A DNA stretch of 64,000 nucleotides from Astropecten irregularis (lineage: Eukaryota > Echinodermata > Asteroidea > Paxillosida > Astropectinidae): assembly GCA_963971285.1 (NCBI GenBank), contig OZ020252.1:12189662-12253661 (forward strand). Reading direction: 5' to 3'. The position numbers were made by a program, and so were the translations under genes. Under the pieces are notes generated by a model. It made no database searches. It was not told the DNA's origin and saw only the letters and a list, made by a program, of their open reading frames with translations. Numbering within the stretch: position 1 is the stretch's first letter; each line of letters starts with the position of its first letter. Shown here in pieces: positions 32,899 through 45,599 of the stretch.

Positions 32899-33649
32899 CT
32901 ACAAACAAGACAAGAGAAAAGAAACAACTTTCCAATTTTCCATCATAAATTGTATGTATATCATATAAAATGTGTATCCTTCAAGTACATACACGTATAA
33001 GCCATAATTAGTATTTTTTTAAATGATCTTGGCATAAATCACCAAACATTGGATGTAAGTCAAAGCTGAGATCAGTTGCATACATTTGGCTTTACAAGCC
33101 TGACAGTGGAAAGAGTTGCAAATCTCTTTGCAATCCTATTTTTGTTTTATCCCTTCTGGAGGGAACCCTTATATTTTTATATAGCAGTTCACCACCACAT
33201 TGCGTGAAAATATTCATGACTGCTTTGTTATTTCCAATGAAATGCACTGAATGGGGATACTGTATGGAACGAGAGGTTCGATGAACCTGTAGTGCCTTTC
33301 TTCTCAACTTTGACCTTATGTTAATGAGGTATACCGGTAAGTTAAACAGGTGCGTCAGTGTTCTCCGGAGGACTAGAAATGTTCTCCTCACACATACTGT
33401 GATCTAGCTATATAAAACTTAGTTTCTGCCACATTTTGACTACTGTGCTATAGTCTGAGGTAATACTTCCCAAATTAAACCTTTATTTAGAAATACCTGT
33501 ATTGCAAAATAGTGCTGGGAAGTTCATTCTGGCCTTTCCTCAAAGGACTCATACTAATATTGTTTTGCCAATTTTGGGTTGGAATTCTTTGAAAAAAAGG
33601 CATCTATTTCATCTCAACATACTATAGTTCATAAAAGTTTCGCGTTTAA

Positions 33650-33964
33650 AGGTATACATGATTGGTAAAGGTCACAAAACAGCACTCAAACTTTGTCTGA
33701 TCAAACATGTACATGAAATAATAAAACTGAAAATTTGAGCTCAGTTAGACATCTGAATCACAAGAAAATAGCAAAAAAACAACCAGATTTTTCTTATAAA
33801 ACATAAAGAAAGGTTTGACCTTACATCGAGATCATAACTGTTATCGGTCTTTGTTTTACTAATTTCTGTATATTTCTACCAGCACCATCTTCATACCCTG
33901 AAAGTTATACGTATAAAATCTGTGAACATTTCTGTTTGGGTATGTTACCAATCTTGTAATACCT
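33650..33964. mobile_element. TTAA-type MITE
   Basis: Flanked by TTAA on both sides (33,646-33,649 and 33,965-33,968). Ends AGGTATACATGATTGG and GTAATACC. Inverted relative to 26,675-27,053. Confidence 0.75.
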
Positions 33965-33965
33965 T

Positions 33966-34275
33966 TAAATTAATAATAATAATAATAATTATTTATTTTT
34001 TAAAGACAGTTACACAACATGACGTCTCAACCGTCTGTACATATCATACACAAATATAAATATATATATATAAAGCATTATTCAGAGTAAAAAGACTAGA
34101 ATTAAAAACATTGCCTAAAATACTATGCAAGAAAAAATGCTTACGACTTAAAAATTGTTTAGCATTACACATTTCACATATAAATCAATAACCATAAAAA
34201 CCATGAGAAATTAAAATGTAGAAAAGTAGGACCGATATAAGAAAACGCCCATTAAGAAGTGTCAATAGACTAGAA
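33966..34275 (-). repeat. (ATT)n tail and 3' UTR of the CR1-like element
   Basis: A run of TAA/ATT triplets near 33,970-33,990 lies downstream (element sense) of the RT stop. Such short-unit tails are usual in CR1-type elements. Confidence 0.5.
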
Positions 34276-36319
34276 TTACTTAAAATACCGTCTAAAAAGA
34301 TATGTTTTCAACTGGGATTTAAACTGAGTAAGACGTGCAAGCGACCTTAAGTTTGATGGAAGACTATTCCATAAGTGTGGTGCGGCCACACTAAGGGCAC
34401 GATCACCGTACTGTTGACTTGATGTCTTCCCATGAGACTTAAAAGAGAAGGGAACCAGCCTTACTCCACTACTACTCCTCGTTTGATAGGCAGGGGTTTC
34501 AACTTGAATAATTTCGGTGAGGTATCCTGGTGCAGACTCACTGCTGTGAATCAACTTAAAAATTATTCCTAGTAATTTGAATTGAATCCGCTGTTCAACA
34601 GGGAGCCAATGGAGCTCTTTGAGAATGGGCATCATGCTTGCATGATGTTTCAGCTTCCTACGGACAACCAGCCTAGCAGCGGCATTCTGAATATGTTGTA
34701 TTTTTTGGATTTTATAGTGCGGAAGACCATGGAATAAGCTATTGCAATAATCCAGCCTTGATGTCACAAAACCATGTATCAATTTCTCAGTTCTGGCTTG
34801 ATCCAACAAACGCCGGATCTTACCAATACGCCACAGTGAGTGAGAAGCCTTGCTACACACACTTTTTATCTGCTCATCCATCATGTCCATGAGACCAGCC
34901 GAGTCCAACATCACCCCCAGGTCACGGACTGTAGCCGATGGTGGAACATGCACCTCACCGACTCTAACATCACCTGTGACAACCCGCATTTCCTTGGTTC
35001 TTGACGAGAACCTGATAATTTCGCTCTTCTCATCATTCAGTGCGAGTAGATTTAACTGCATCCAATGACGAATCTCGTCAATGCAGGCCTCAATATGACC
35101 AGTTGGGGGATTTCAAAATTGTTCGGAAGAATGTTGGCTGAAGCCTTCTTTGAACCCGAGATGGTATCAACAATGCTGAAAAGTTCCTTCGTGTTAGCTG
35201 CCTCAATTCGATTGCTATGAAATGATGCTTTTTTGGCTTCGAGAAGTTTGTTATACTTTGTCCGCGCAGCCTTGAACATCTGTCGATGAATCTCTAATTT
35301 GGAGCCTAACCATTGGCGTTCTAGCTTCCTCAGTGACCGTCGTTCAGAGAGAAGATCAGCTGAAAACCACTCTGCTCGTGGTTTGTCAATCAAAGTCTTC
35401 TTTTGAATAGGAGCATTCATCAAGTTGGTCAATTCCATCTTGTAGGCATCCACAAGGCAATTGACATCAACTGTCGACTCCATCTGCTTAACAGAACACA
35501 ATACTGAGGCTTTCAGGGCGACTGCATCAACGTCCTTCAGAACGCGACGTTCTCTGGTTACCTTCAATGGACGGGGCGGTGAATCATGGATGAGTAGTGA
35601 ACAGCGTAATGATCTGAAGGCATTGTATGGTCTATCACAAAGTTGCCGAGCCAGGATTCAGAGATACGCGTCAGAACCAAGTCCAGTGTGTGACCTTTTA
35701 TATGTGTACTCCCAACGACGTGTTGAACTAAGCCCAGCGATGAAATAAGTTCGCTAAATTGTCGGGCTTCCGAGCACTCAGCATTGTTCACATGAATGTT
35801 AAAGTCACCCATAATCATTAAGTGACCAGATGATACTATCAGGCTTTCCATGAGCTCACCAAATTCTGATATAAATGTGGGGAAAGTGACTCGATGTTTA
35901 TCAGAATAGGGCGGTCTGTAGACAGTCAGAGCACGAATCATAATGCTGCCAACATGAATAGTTGCATCCAATACTTCCATTGACTTGAAAGGGTCACAAG
36001 TATTACGCTTGACCTTCAGATTGTTTCTGAATATGAGGGCCAAGCCTCCACCTTGGCATTTATAGCGTGGAACATGTAATATACTAAATCCGTCTATAGA
36101 AGAAGAAAAGTCCGCTTCTAGAAGGACACCATTCTTCTCACAAATCCATGATTCAGTCAGCATAAAAACGTCTGTTGTATTAGCCATAATGGACGCTGTT
36201 AAGGCACCGATTTTCCCATTCATCGAGCGTGCATTCCACAGGGAAAAAGTGCGGCAATGTCCGCGGTTATTTAATGGCTGATAGAGAATCGTAACACGTG
36301 TAGATATACAACAAACCAT
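34276..36319 (-). pseudogene. CR1-like non-LTR retrotransposon with RT palm deleted
   Basis: Element order: AP endonuclease domain (36,319-35,564) with SLWNARSMNGKI, LTESWI, GGGLAL, VYRPPYS, MGDFNIHV and SDHYAV; a linker (35,567-35,052) with EWFSADLLSERR-type sequence; then directly the RT C-terminus (35,061-34,276) with EKSEII, RDLGVMLDSAG, VTSRLDYCNSLFHGLP, QNAAARLV, LHWLPVEQRI and PHLWNSLPSNLR. The fingers and palm including YADD are missing at about 35,110, a deletion of roughly 1 kb or more. The endonuclease and the C-terminus are each open. Confidence 0.88.
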
Positions 36320-36429
36320 TTGCTGAGATTGCTGTCTTCGATCAAAAATGTCAATTACAGGTTTGATTCGATGTTGAAATTTTGGAGTAAGCTCCTCGCT
36401 TACCCCGAGGTCTCTTCCATCTGAATTCC

Positions 36430-36522
36430 CATTTCATGAAAAGGCTCCGTAATATGACGTCATGAGCTATTCATTTCATGAAAAGCTCATGACGTCATAT
36501 TACGGAGCCTTTTCATGAAATG
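36430..36522. repeat. Near-perfect palindrome, 39-bp arms
   Basis: Arms 36,430-36,468 and 36,484-36,522, containing GGCTCCGTAATATGACGTCA, with a 15-nt loop that repeats TTTCATGAAA. No clear target duplication. A foldback MITE or an extruding palindrome. Confidence 0.8.
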
Positions 36523-37015
36523 TCTGCTGCCCCCATTGACGAAATTCAGACAGTTTCAATTTTGGGTTAGCTTGCGGGTTGAGCATGTGGAGAGAAAAAT
36601 CATCAAAAAGACTCTCTTTCTGTGTTCAGTGTGAGATATTTTTTTTTTCTCATGTCAAGTAATTTAATGATTATAGTTCTAACAAATAAAGCGAGGTTTG
36701 TTGAGTGTTGAAGATCCTCTTTAAATATGTATCAAAATGAAATGATGGATGGACGAATGAATGAACAGACTGCCGAAAGGACAAATGAACAAACAAAACA
36801 AACAAACAACAAACAAAATAAAAATAAAACACCGACAGAATGGCCCAAAGGAATGGTAGTTGTTCCCAATAGACTGCTGACTCTTCTACTTGAATGCTTG
36901 GAACATTTGACATGCCAAGCGGAACAGCCAATGTGCCCACAACACATTCAGACCATTCACATTTTTGAAATGTTCACAAAACATAATTGTTGAGATACCA
37001 GTGAGTATTATAAAT

Positions 37016-37160
37016 TAACAATCAAAGATAATTGACTATTGGTGTCACCACCAACGTAGGGCTAGATGGCTCAGTTGGTAGAGCACCTGTACCGTATTCA
37101 GGATGATGCCGGTTTGAATCCTGCATCAGTCAATTTTTCTTTGTTTACTTTTCAATGAGT
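37016..37160 (+). mobile_element. tRNA-derived SINE, copy 4 (best tRNA-like part)
   Basis: GGCTCAGTTGGTAGAGCACC (A box) and GGTTTGAATCC (B box), preceded by AATTGACTATTGGTGTCACC and followed by the TTTTTCTTTG tail. Confidence 0.8.
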
Positions 37161-37344
37161 ATTAAAATTGTTAGACCTTTCTGGTACTACACAATGCTTA
37201 CCTGGATTGTTTGAAGATCTCTGCTTGCAAGTGAGCAGTCATTTTGTTCCTATCTTCAGACACACTACTCTGTAATAAATCAATAGTAAATGCATGAGAA
37301 AGATTTGAAAAATTGCAATGGCGCAAGACTACATTGATATGTTT

Positions 37345-39940
37345 GTATGCAAATTCATTAGTCGTGGTGCGGTGTGATGGGTCCTCACTGCTTTGGCAAC
37401 ATGAACGATAACGGTCAACGTCTCCTGGAGTGTTGTGCCAGCCATGACCTGTATCTAACCAGCACCTTCTTACTGGCTCACCTCGTTCCAAATCCACCTG
37501 GATGCACCCTCATTCACATCGCTGGCATAACTCAACCACATCATCGTTAGAAAGAGGCAGCTGCGTGATGTCAAACAGTGACGTAGTATGCACTCCACAG
37601 ACTGTAACACCGACCATGCTCTTGTCCATTGCAAGCTGAGTATGCAGCCTAAAATGTTCCATCAGGCTCGGTTAAGACCATCTCCTGTAGTCGACACCTC
37701 CACCACTCGGGACATCAACTGTGTCACCAAGTTCCAGGATCTCATCAATGAACAGCTTTTCTTATCTCCCTCACCAAATTGCCCTGGACCTGCATGGTCC
37801 AGGTTTAAGCTCAACATCATGAACTGTGCTCTCTCTGCTTTTGGTCAATGTACTTGAACACAACCTGACTGGTTTTTGATAGTGCTGACATCTTGCTCCC
37901 TGCACTTGAGGCAAAACGTGCAGCAAGACCATGCTCCACACACGCTCTTCCAAGTCTGCGCTTCGTGCCGCTAAGAGAAACGTCCAGCGCTTGACTCATA
38001 TTGCCCTGCGTTGTTTCTGGTCTGATCTCAGCACTCGCATCCAACACTGCCCCGACTTCAGGTATCTACGTGGTCTGTACTCCGGCATCAAAGAAGCAAT
38101 AGGCCCTACCCCAAAGAAGCGTGCCCCACTGCTGTCGGCTACAAATTAAGTCCTCACTGATCCCTCTACACAGCTTCATCGTTGGGCAGAGCATTTCAGC
38201 ACGCTCTATGCTGTCGATGCTGTAGTGAGCCCTGATGCACTGGACTCTCTTCAACGTCTTCCCATTCTGCATGAGCTTGACAGTGACATCACCTTGGTTG
38301 CAGTAAAACGTGCTATTGGTGGGCTAAAAAACAACAAATCTCCTGGTGCCGACGGCATTCCTCCCGAGGTCTTGAAGTGTGGTGGAGCTGCTCTCATGGC
38401 TGACCTGTGCAACATCTTCTAGCTGTGCTGGCACTCTCGATGTCTCCCACAGGACTTAAAAGATGCAAACATTATCACACTCTACAAAAATAAAGGCAGC
38501 CATCAAGACTGCAATAACTACAAAGGCATTTCTCTGCTGAGCATCGCTGGAAAGGTACTTGCCTGTGTGCTGCTTCCACGGCTGCAGGTCATCGCCAACA
38601 GAATTCTACCTGAGAGTCAATGTGGTTTCCGTCCATCTCGCTCCACTGTCGACATGGTGTTTTCTCTGAGACAGCTACAGGAAAAGTGTGTCGAGCAGCA
38701 GCGTCCGCTTTACGTCGTCTTCATTGACTTGACGAAAGCCTTCGACTCTGTCAGCCGTTTAGGCCTGTTCTCCATACTGAAGCGTCTCGGATGCCCGAAT
38801 ACACTCCTGGCTATCCTTATGAACTTCCACAATGACATGCAAGCCACGGCACAATTCAATGGCTCCAAATCAGACAGGTTTCCAGTTCAGGGTAGTGTCA
38901 AGCAAGGCTGTGTACTGGCTCTGACCTTGTTTGGAATCTTTTTCTCAGCTCTTCTCCTTCCATGTTCCCTCCAACATCCTGCTTCACACTCGCAGCTCAG
39001 GAAAGCTCTTCAATCTTTCTCGTCTCCGTGTAAGACCCAAGGTTAGACAAGTTCTGATTTGTAAACTTCTGTATGCAGATAATGCTGCCTTTGTTGCCCA
39101 CAGTGAAACAGAGCTCCTGTCTCTATGTAATACCCTCGCCAATGCTTGCTCAGAGTTCGGCTTGAAGATCAGCCCCAGCAAGTCCGTTGCTCTCTCGCAG
39201 GAATCCCTAGCTCCTCCATCAATTTCCATCAATGGGTCAACCCTGGATGTGGTTGATAAGTTTGCTTACCTTGGTTCTACCATCACTAACACCAACTCCC
39301 TTGACGCTGAACTGGACTCCCGCATTGGGAAAGCTGCAACCACATTTGGACGGCTTCGCCAACGTGTCTGGAGCAACAGAAATCACTCCATCCAAATGAA
39401 GGCCCGCGTCTACGAGGTCTGTGTGCTTAGCGTGCTTCTGTACTGCTTCAAGTCATGGGCCATGTACCGTCGTCAAGAACGCCGTCTCAATTCCTTCCAC
39501 TTCCGTTGCCTACGCTCCATTTTAGCTCCTGGCGTGACCACATCCCAAATGTCACAATCTTGCAACTCACTGGGGCAACAGATATGTTCACTTAGCTGAG
39601 ACAGCGCCGTCTTCGGTGGGTTGGACACGTCTACAGACAAGATGATGGACGCATCCCAAAGGACATCCTTTACGGTGAGCTTGCTGATGCTTCCTGACCT
39701 CGCGGTCGACCAAGACTTCGCTACAAGGATGTCCTGAAACGTGACCTCACCGCTTTCAGCATACCTAGCACAACATGGGAGACAACAGCTATCAACAGCT
39801 CCCAGTGGCACTCTGCCATTCTTTTTGATTGCTCCATCTCATCCAAACATTACGTCGATGACTGTGTGAAACGCCGACTCCATCATTTGTCCATCATCGA
39901 TTACGACGGGATGAGCCATGATGATGATGAAATACCAACA
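37345..39940 (+). pseudogene. RTE-like non-LTR retrotransposon, 5'-truncated
   Basis: Begins inside the endonuclease (GNMNDNGQRLLE, then NTDHALVHCKLSM). The RT follows: IGGLKNNKSPGADGIPPEVLK, SQCGFRPSRSTVDM, VFIDLTKAFDSVSR, QGSVKQGCVLALTLF, and LLYADNAAFVAHSE at the catalytic box, where the second Asp of YADD is Asn. The C-terminal part has VDKFAYLGSTIT, the frames after 39,599 with RRLRWVGHVYRQDDGRIPKDILYGELAD, then YKDVLKRDL. Stops at several points (for example 38,420, 39,597 and 39,694) and a frameshift near 38,950. The clade among RTE-related elements is not resolved. Confidence 0.85.
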
Positions 39941-40671
39941 CCAAATCTTGTAAATTTGTATTTCGCAAATCATTTTGTATTCGCAGAATGATTTTGTGCT
40001 ATTCAAAAAATGAATTTGTGTCCTCGTAATAATTTCGTATTCGCAAAGTAATGTGTCCTCCAAAGCATTCCATGTTCTCCGATGTCATCATGATGTCATC
40101 GTATGTTCAATGACAATACAGTGTTCAATTAGGGGCTCCATAAACCCTGCAACTAAATGGGTTAATCTTTAGTTTTCTAAAATGATATATGGTCACTTTT
40201 AAACAGTATGTCTTAAGCAAACAAAATAAGTGATGTGTATTAATTTGAGAAATATTCTATATCATATATGCAGAAAAGTCTTGTGTTCTGTTTTCAACAG
40301 ACAAAACCTCTAGATTTTTATTAAAATTACAAAGCATTTGTAATTTGACACCTGATGATGTCATGATAACGTCATTGCAATTTATCAAAAGAACAATTCC
40401 CAACTTAGATACATACATGTACGTAGAGTTTGTTCATAAATGATGTGTGAAGTTTGCCCCTTTAAGGCAATGTAACATGACACATTGTGACGTCATGATG
40501 ACGTCACTGCAATTTATCAAACCCTTCCCAACTAAGTACATACCAAGTTTCAACCCAGGGCTCGTAATAGTACTAGCCCGACGGCGTACAATGTCTAGCA
40601 AAAACCACTCTGGGCTAGCTACTAGCTAGACTCACTTCCTTGGTTGCCTGTTGGGCTAGTTAAAAAAAAAC

Positions 40672-40746
40672 ATGTGGATCGGTTTGCAGAAACACCATGT
40701 TAGAATCAATGATTCTTAAATGGTGTTTCCGCAAATCGATCCACAT
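40672..40746. repeat. Short inverted repeat, 27-bp arms
   Basis: ATGTGGATCGGTTTGC and GCAAATCGATCCACAT form the outer arms, and AACACCAT/ATGGTGTT the inner. It lies inside decayed F2 sequence. Confidence 0.7.
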
Positions 40747-41044
40747 ACTTTTGTTTGGACCAAGTTCGGTTAAGATCAAATGTTTAGAAGTGACCAAAGT
40801 GGCATGTAGAATGTCCCTGTGCAAAGTCTATGGGAATTCTGGCGACAAGAGGAGGAGAGAAGAAAAAAAAGACAAAACAAAAATAAAGACTTTTCGCTTA
40901 AAATATGCGGAAAAGCCAACTAGACCAACTAGACACAATTGGCCAAGCACAGAGAAAAACAAATGTAAACAACTATCAGAAGCGTGGTCACACGTCCATC
41001 AATGCATGTATACAGGTACATACACACGGCCATTAGAAACACAG

Positions 41045-41379
41045 TGTTATCGCCGTGGATAAGTTATCCATCTTTCCGGGAAAGTTTTGTAGACACCGTT
41101 AATACATTCATTATTCAGACCCTGTTCCTTATTTGCATGTCCCCAATAGTTACATTCTTGCGTCTATTCAGCCTTATATGTGGTCCGAACGCGACCACCA
41201 TATATTGAATGTTAATTTACTTATTTCTTCATTAATTTGATATATATATTTGTAATTGTATCCTTTAGTTTCACCTGCTTCATGCTACATGTACTTGTAC
41301 ATGTTTTCGAGTGCAAAATAAATGGGAAAACAAGCCGCAAGAGTCCTCCGGCCTCTTTCTTTCTGCGTACGCGATGACA
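41045..41379. mobile_element. Solo LTR in an F3 element
   Basis: 335 bp starting TGTTATCGC and ending GCGATGACA, an imperfect inverted repeat with TG...CA ends. Flanked by cacag and aacag (5-bp target duplication, one mismatch). The empty site reads GAAACACAGAAATGG in F3 at 13,706 on. Contains AATAAA near 41,319. Likely a solo LTR of a Ty3/gypsy- or BEL-type element. Confidence 0.7.
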
Positions 41380-42195
41380 AACAGAAATGGCTGAATCTAC
41401 TATAGGCCAGCGCGCATAGTATGTATATGCTTGTGCATATGGGCAGTGGAAACAGCAAAAAAAAAAAAGATTGATTTTCTAGCTCGCCATGCTTTGTTCA
41501 CATGTACACAATTTGTCTACTACTATGGATAGCCATATCAGCTGTCCGAAAAGTTCCAAAGCCTGTGTTTTGTGTTATGTTTGACTCAAAATCAATTATT
41601 CAAAAATCAATAAAAAAATCAGTCAATGACATCATCATGACGTCACTTGACATTTGCAATACAAACATCATTCCTACCTACCCACCGAGTGTCATCACCA
41701 TCAGATATTCCCTATTTGTTTCCCTGTGTCATCATGACGTCATTCATGAGATATAAAGAAAAGGTCCGAAAAATATAATATTTCGTATAATATCTTATGA
41801 CATCATCAACACGTGTCTGCAATTTTTGTGTAGAACTCATCCCAATATACATGTACTTACATACCAAGTTTGAATTGCATTAGACATGCACTTCTTTTAC
41901 GATGACGTCATGGTGCACGTGATGACTTCACAATGACTAACATTTGCAGGACACTACCTGGTGTAGTGGTATACTATTTGCCAAGTATGAAGTTGATCGG
42001 AATTGGCATACATGTAAAGGTAGAAGTGACTAACCCCCGTGTTATGTCAATGGGAAAAAAGTGGAAAAAGAAAAATCAAATCCAATATTGACGAAAATTT
42101 CCCGACCAAAATCATTAATATTAATGTTTTATTGTGGTAGCCTAACTGCCGCGATATTGGATTTGATTCACCCCGCTGTCCCCTGCTACATGTAC

Positions 42196-42390
42196 AAGTA
42201 GCATGGTGGCCTAGCAGTATGGCATCTGCATTAGTAAGCAGGAGGTTGTGGCTTCGAATCCCACTTGAACCAGCACATGATTTTTTTCATGTGTACTCAC
42301 AAGCACTAGGTACACAGTTCTCATCCGCTTCAGTGAAGGGCAAGCCTAATTTGCATAAAAAACATAGTTTGGCTGTTGAAGTTCCTCAAG
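42196..42390 (+). mobile_element. tRNA-derived SINE, second family
   Basis: TGGCCTAGCAGTATGGCA (A box) and GTGGCTTCGAATCCC (B box) at tRNA spacing, followed by an unrelated body. Different from the SINE at 37,016. Confidence 0.65.
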
Positions 42391-43096
42391 TGTGTGTAAT
42401 ACTAATATGAATGTTATATGATCATGATGAATGAAACAGCAAGTAAGATAATAAAATGGCATAATGCACTATTTGTTTGACAAACATAAATGCCCTTTGT
42501 CTTGTACTTTAATTCTTGTTCTTGTGCCATATTTGTCCTCATATGGTTATGATATTGAGTATTTTAAAAGGTAATGATAGATCAATTTAGTATTCACTGA
42601 TTGGAAAAACACCTCTGACCGAACAAAAGAAAGGTCTATACCCCAGCAGCCATTGGAAGCTGTTTGTTAGAGGGATGTATACAAATTTGTACCAAACTTT
42701 ACACTTTGTTTTGTTTTTTGACTTGCTTACAATTTGATTATGACACACCAGATGCAAATGCTATGTAAATTCAAGCCATAGCAATGTAATTAGGATGTGG
42801 TATTTCATGTCTGCTGCTCTCATCATGTATGAAGGAGATGAATTTGAAATATCTCTCAGGTTAGCAAAGTGATCATCTGCACCATGTACTAAGTACAGTG
42901 GCTACCAGAACACTATCACTTTTGCACTTATTGAATGGTGTGACAACACATCTTAAAATGGCCAAGTTGGCAGTGGTTGCATTTTCAAATAAATGATTCA
43001 CAACTGTTATATCAAGCAGAATAGGAACTTTTCCAAACCTTTTCCATAAAAAGCAACAAGATGTCAAAATAATTAAATAAAAAGGGAAATACTTAC
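42391..43096. other. Nothing recognised
   Basis: AT-rich sequence without supported features. Confidence 0.4.
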
Positions 43097-43135
43097 CAGG
43101 GCATCATTTGTGCAGGGCTTGCATAATGTTGATAC
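43097..43135 (-). CDS. Candidate small upstream exon (uncertain)
   Basis: 39 nt flanked by a strong acceptor (tttcag) and donor (gtaagt) on the minus strand, 10.2 kb upstream of the first clear tensin exon. In the phase needed for that exon it reads YQHYASPAQMMP without a stop. There is no recognisable homology, so it could be an alternative 5' exon or chance. Confidence 0.3.
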
Positions 43136-43437
43136 CTGAAAAAAAAGAAAATACATTTTGGAAAGGCCATATCAGAAAAGTTTACATTAACATTTATGTT
43201 TCAAATAGATTCAATGTTATAAATGCTGTAAATGTGCTTGATGTACATCAATGAGTAAGTTTTACCCTACATATGAGGCTCCCATACCAACCTATTGGAC
43301 TAGCATACATGTATAAGGTCAGCCCAGGGTCTATATCTTGGTGTTACTTTTCTGGAAACAACCAGGGGCTATCTTACACATACATGTACTTATTTACCTG
43401 CTGTTTGTTTGTTTGTTCATTGGGCTGTTTGTTTATT

Positions 43438-44460
43438 AGGTGTTCGGGTTCAAGCCAACACCTATTGTTATTGTTCGAGTTTTTTTTTCCTTTTTTTATT
43501 TTCCTTCTTCCCAAACTTGTCAGCAGGACTTCTATATGACAGTTACAAGATATTGACTTGAAACTTGGTGGGAACTTGGTCGTGATGCCAAGTTGTGCCT
43601 AGAAGATTGACGTCATGATGACGTCATCGGGTATCAAATTACGCGCGTTTTTAGGAAAAACTTTGATGCTTTATAACTTCAGAACCACATAACCTATGAT
43701 TTTGATATTGACATATGTTACTCAACGCGTGAATGTCAACAATTAATATATTCAGTGTTGTGTACAAATGACCTTCACTTCCGGTGTTACCGGAAGTTGA
43801 AGTTTGACTCAAAATAACTCGAAAACAGAAGGATTTGGGCACAAAAAACTTCATGGGTAAAAGATAGAGAAGGTCTTGATCTTTCAGAAAATTATATAAA
43901 CAATGATGTCATAGGGGCTGTATAGCGCCCTCTACGGTGGATTAAATATATACAGTGATTACGTTATCCGAAAGTAAACAACGGATTTCCGCCAAATTTG
44001 GTGAGTGTGAAGCACTAATGCACCTTGACATATGTGTGAAGTTTGAAATCTGTGACGTCATTCAACCGGAAGTTATGCGTTTTTAAAGGAAACATGATGT
44101 TATTATTCAAAAACTGTTTATTCGGTAATTACATGACGTACATTGATGAAAATTGCACAATATTTACATCATACGCATTGAATAACCTCTCTTAACTTTC
44201 AGTTCTTTGTGATGAACTAACCGGAAGTTATAGTCAACGCAATATTGCATATATTTAAAGGTGACACATATGAACAGTATGTACAACATGTGTGTACAAC
44301 GTACAGTGTCATTCACATTACACAAATTACATTATCTATGAGGGACGATTGGTCACATACGTTCAAACATACATGTAATTTTATGTTCACATTAACAGTT
44401 CCACCTTGAAAAAAGACCCCGAACACCTAGTGGTTGTTCACACAACCACAATGTCTAGTT
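43438..44460 (+). mobile_element. Helentron-like F1 element, stand-alone
   Basis: 5' hairpin begins AGGTGTTCGG; its right arm has lost a base here. After a T-rich tract and a body with TGACGTCATGATGACGTCA, the 3' end has CCGAACACCT (complement of the 5' arm), hairpin GTGGTTGT/ACAACCAC, then CTAG and TT. No coding capacity. Nearly identical in layout to 59,852-60,876. Confidence 0.75.
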
Positions 44461-44966
44461 CTTATTAAAATGATGTTTACATGATAGGCCAAAAACTTAC
44501 TAATATTTTCCAATTACAAATATCAGAAATACATGTTGTCAGATAATGAAACATGAATTAAATAAAATGTCATTGACAATTCTAAGTTAAAATTAAAATA
44601 TACACTTTACAACGAATCATTATTATAAAAATTGTTGCACTGAAACAGGAATAAATGACAAAATCCTGCATTCCTAAAAGTGAACTTTATTTGGGTGAAA
44701 ACAAGGACTAGACAAATCTATTGCTGCTAATGGCATTATGCTACTGCAATCATAGCAAATCAAATCTACATACATCAGGCATAAAGTATAAAACTCTTCC
44801 GTCCCTGCTCATACAACCAAACACCCTCACATACCTACACATGTACACGATGTATACATGTACACATATGTACATACAATGGTACATATGGGGCCTCCAA
44901 ATAAAGTATTTGGGCACAAGCACTCGCACAGACACACATCATTCAGAAAGTCTTTAAAACACTCAC

Positions 44967-45025
44967 GATGTTTCAGTTCATGTATATCCAATAAGAATTC
45001 CTCGATCAGCAAAATGTGACAACTC
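44967..45025 (-). CDS. Candidate exon (uncertain)
   Basis: 59 nt with acceptor aatag and donor gtgagt, open as CHILLIEEFLLDIHELKH. Phase-compatible with 45,531-45,590. No domain recognised. Confidence 0.28.
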
Positions 45026-45530
45026 CTATTGCAGGACCACCAAGATCAAACAAACAAACTTGAATGATAAACTTGATGATTTAATGCCAGAAAAGGAAGA
45101 GTGCAAACTACTCCATGCATCCTAATATTCTCAATGTCATCAGACTGGACTACACATATTTCACAAGCAACACAAACTTGACTCACTGGTTGCACACACA
45201 CACAATTCACAAGGCCACAAGGCCCACAGTAAACATAGACAAATATGGAGAGAGCCTGCTATGCAGATTCTTTGCATGCTTGGTGACTTGGCCAGCATAT
45301 ACAGGCCGGAGGGCTGCAATCAAAGATACCATATGAAATTGAATGAGAACCATCTGCAAGACACAGAAATATTAATAATTTGCTGTGGGGTTACACATGA
45401 TCTATATATAAAGTGATTGGATTTTTCACAGCTGGACTTGTCATTTGCTGAAACCAGCTAATATTAAGTCAAATGCTTCAGCAATGCATGAGGAATTTAA
45501 ATCAATGGCAAACTTTTATGGAAAACTTAC

Positions 45531-45590
45531 TTAATATATTCTGTCATAACATATATGTTAAGTTTGGAAAGGGGACCACCAATATCACCA
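45531..45590 (-). CDS. Candidate exon (uncertain)
   Basis: 60 nt with acceptor tttttag and donor gtaagt, open as GDIGGPLSKLNIYVMTEYI. Its end phase fits the candidate at 44,967-45,025 (split Lys codon). No family recognised. The pair does not join 43,097-43,135 without a stop, so they may belong to another transcript or be chance. Confidence 0.28.
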
Positions 45591-45599
45591 CTAAAAAAA

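Larger units (their letters stand above)
40260..42080 (-). mobile_element. Cluster of decayed Helentron-like copies (F2 and F3)
   Basis: A plus-strand F2 3' end (hairpin and CTAG at 40,310), then minus-strand F2 body (40,330-40,860) with a decayed 5' hairpin at 40,888-40,917, then two CTAG 3' ends (40,920 and 40,929) followed by F3 body to about 42,075. Here F2 and F3 are tandem, not nested. Confidence 0.65.
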
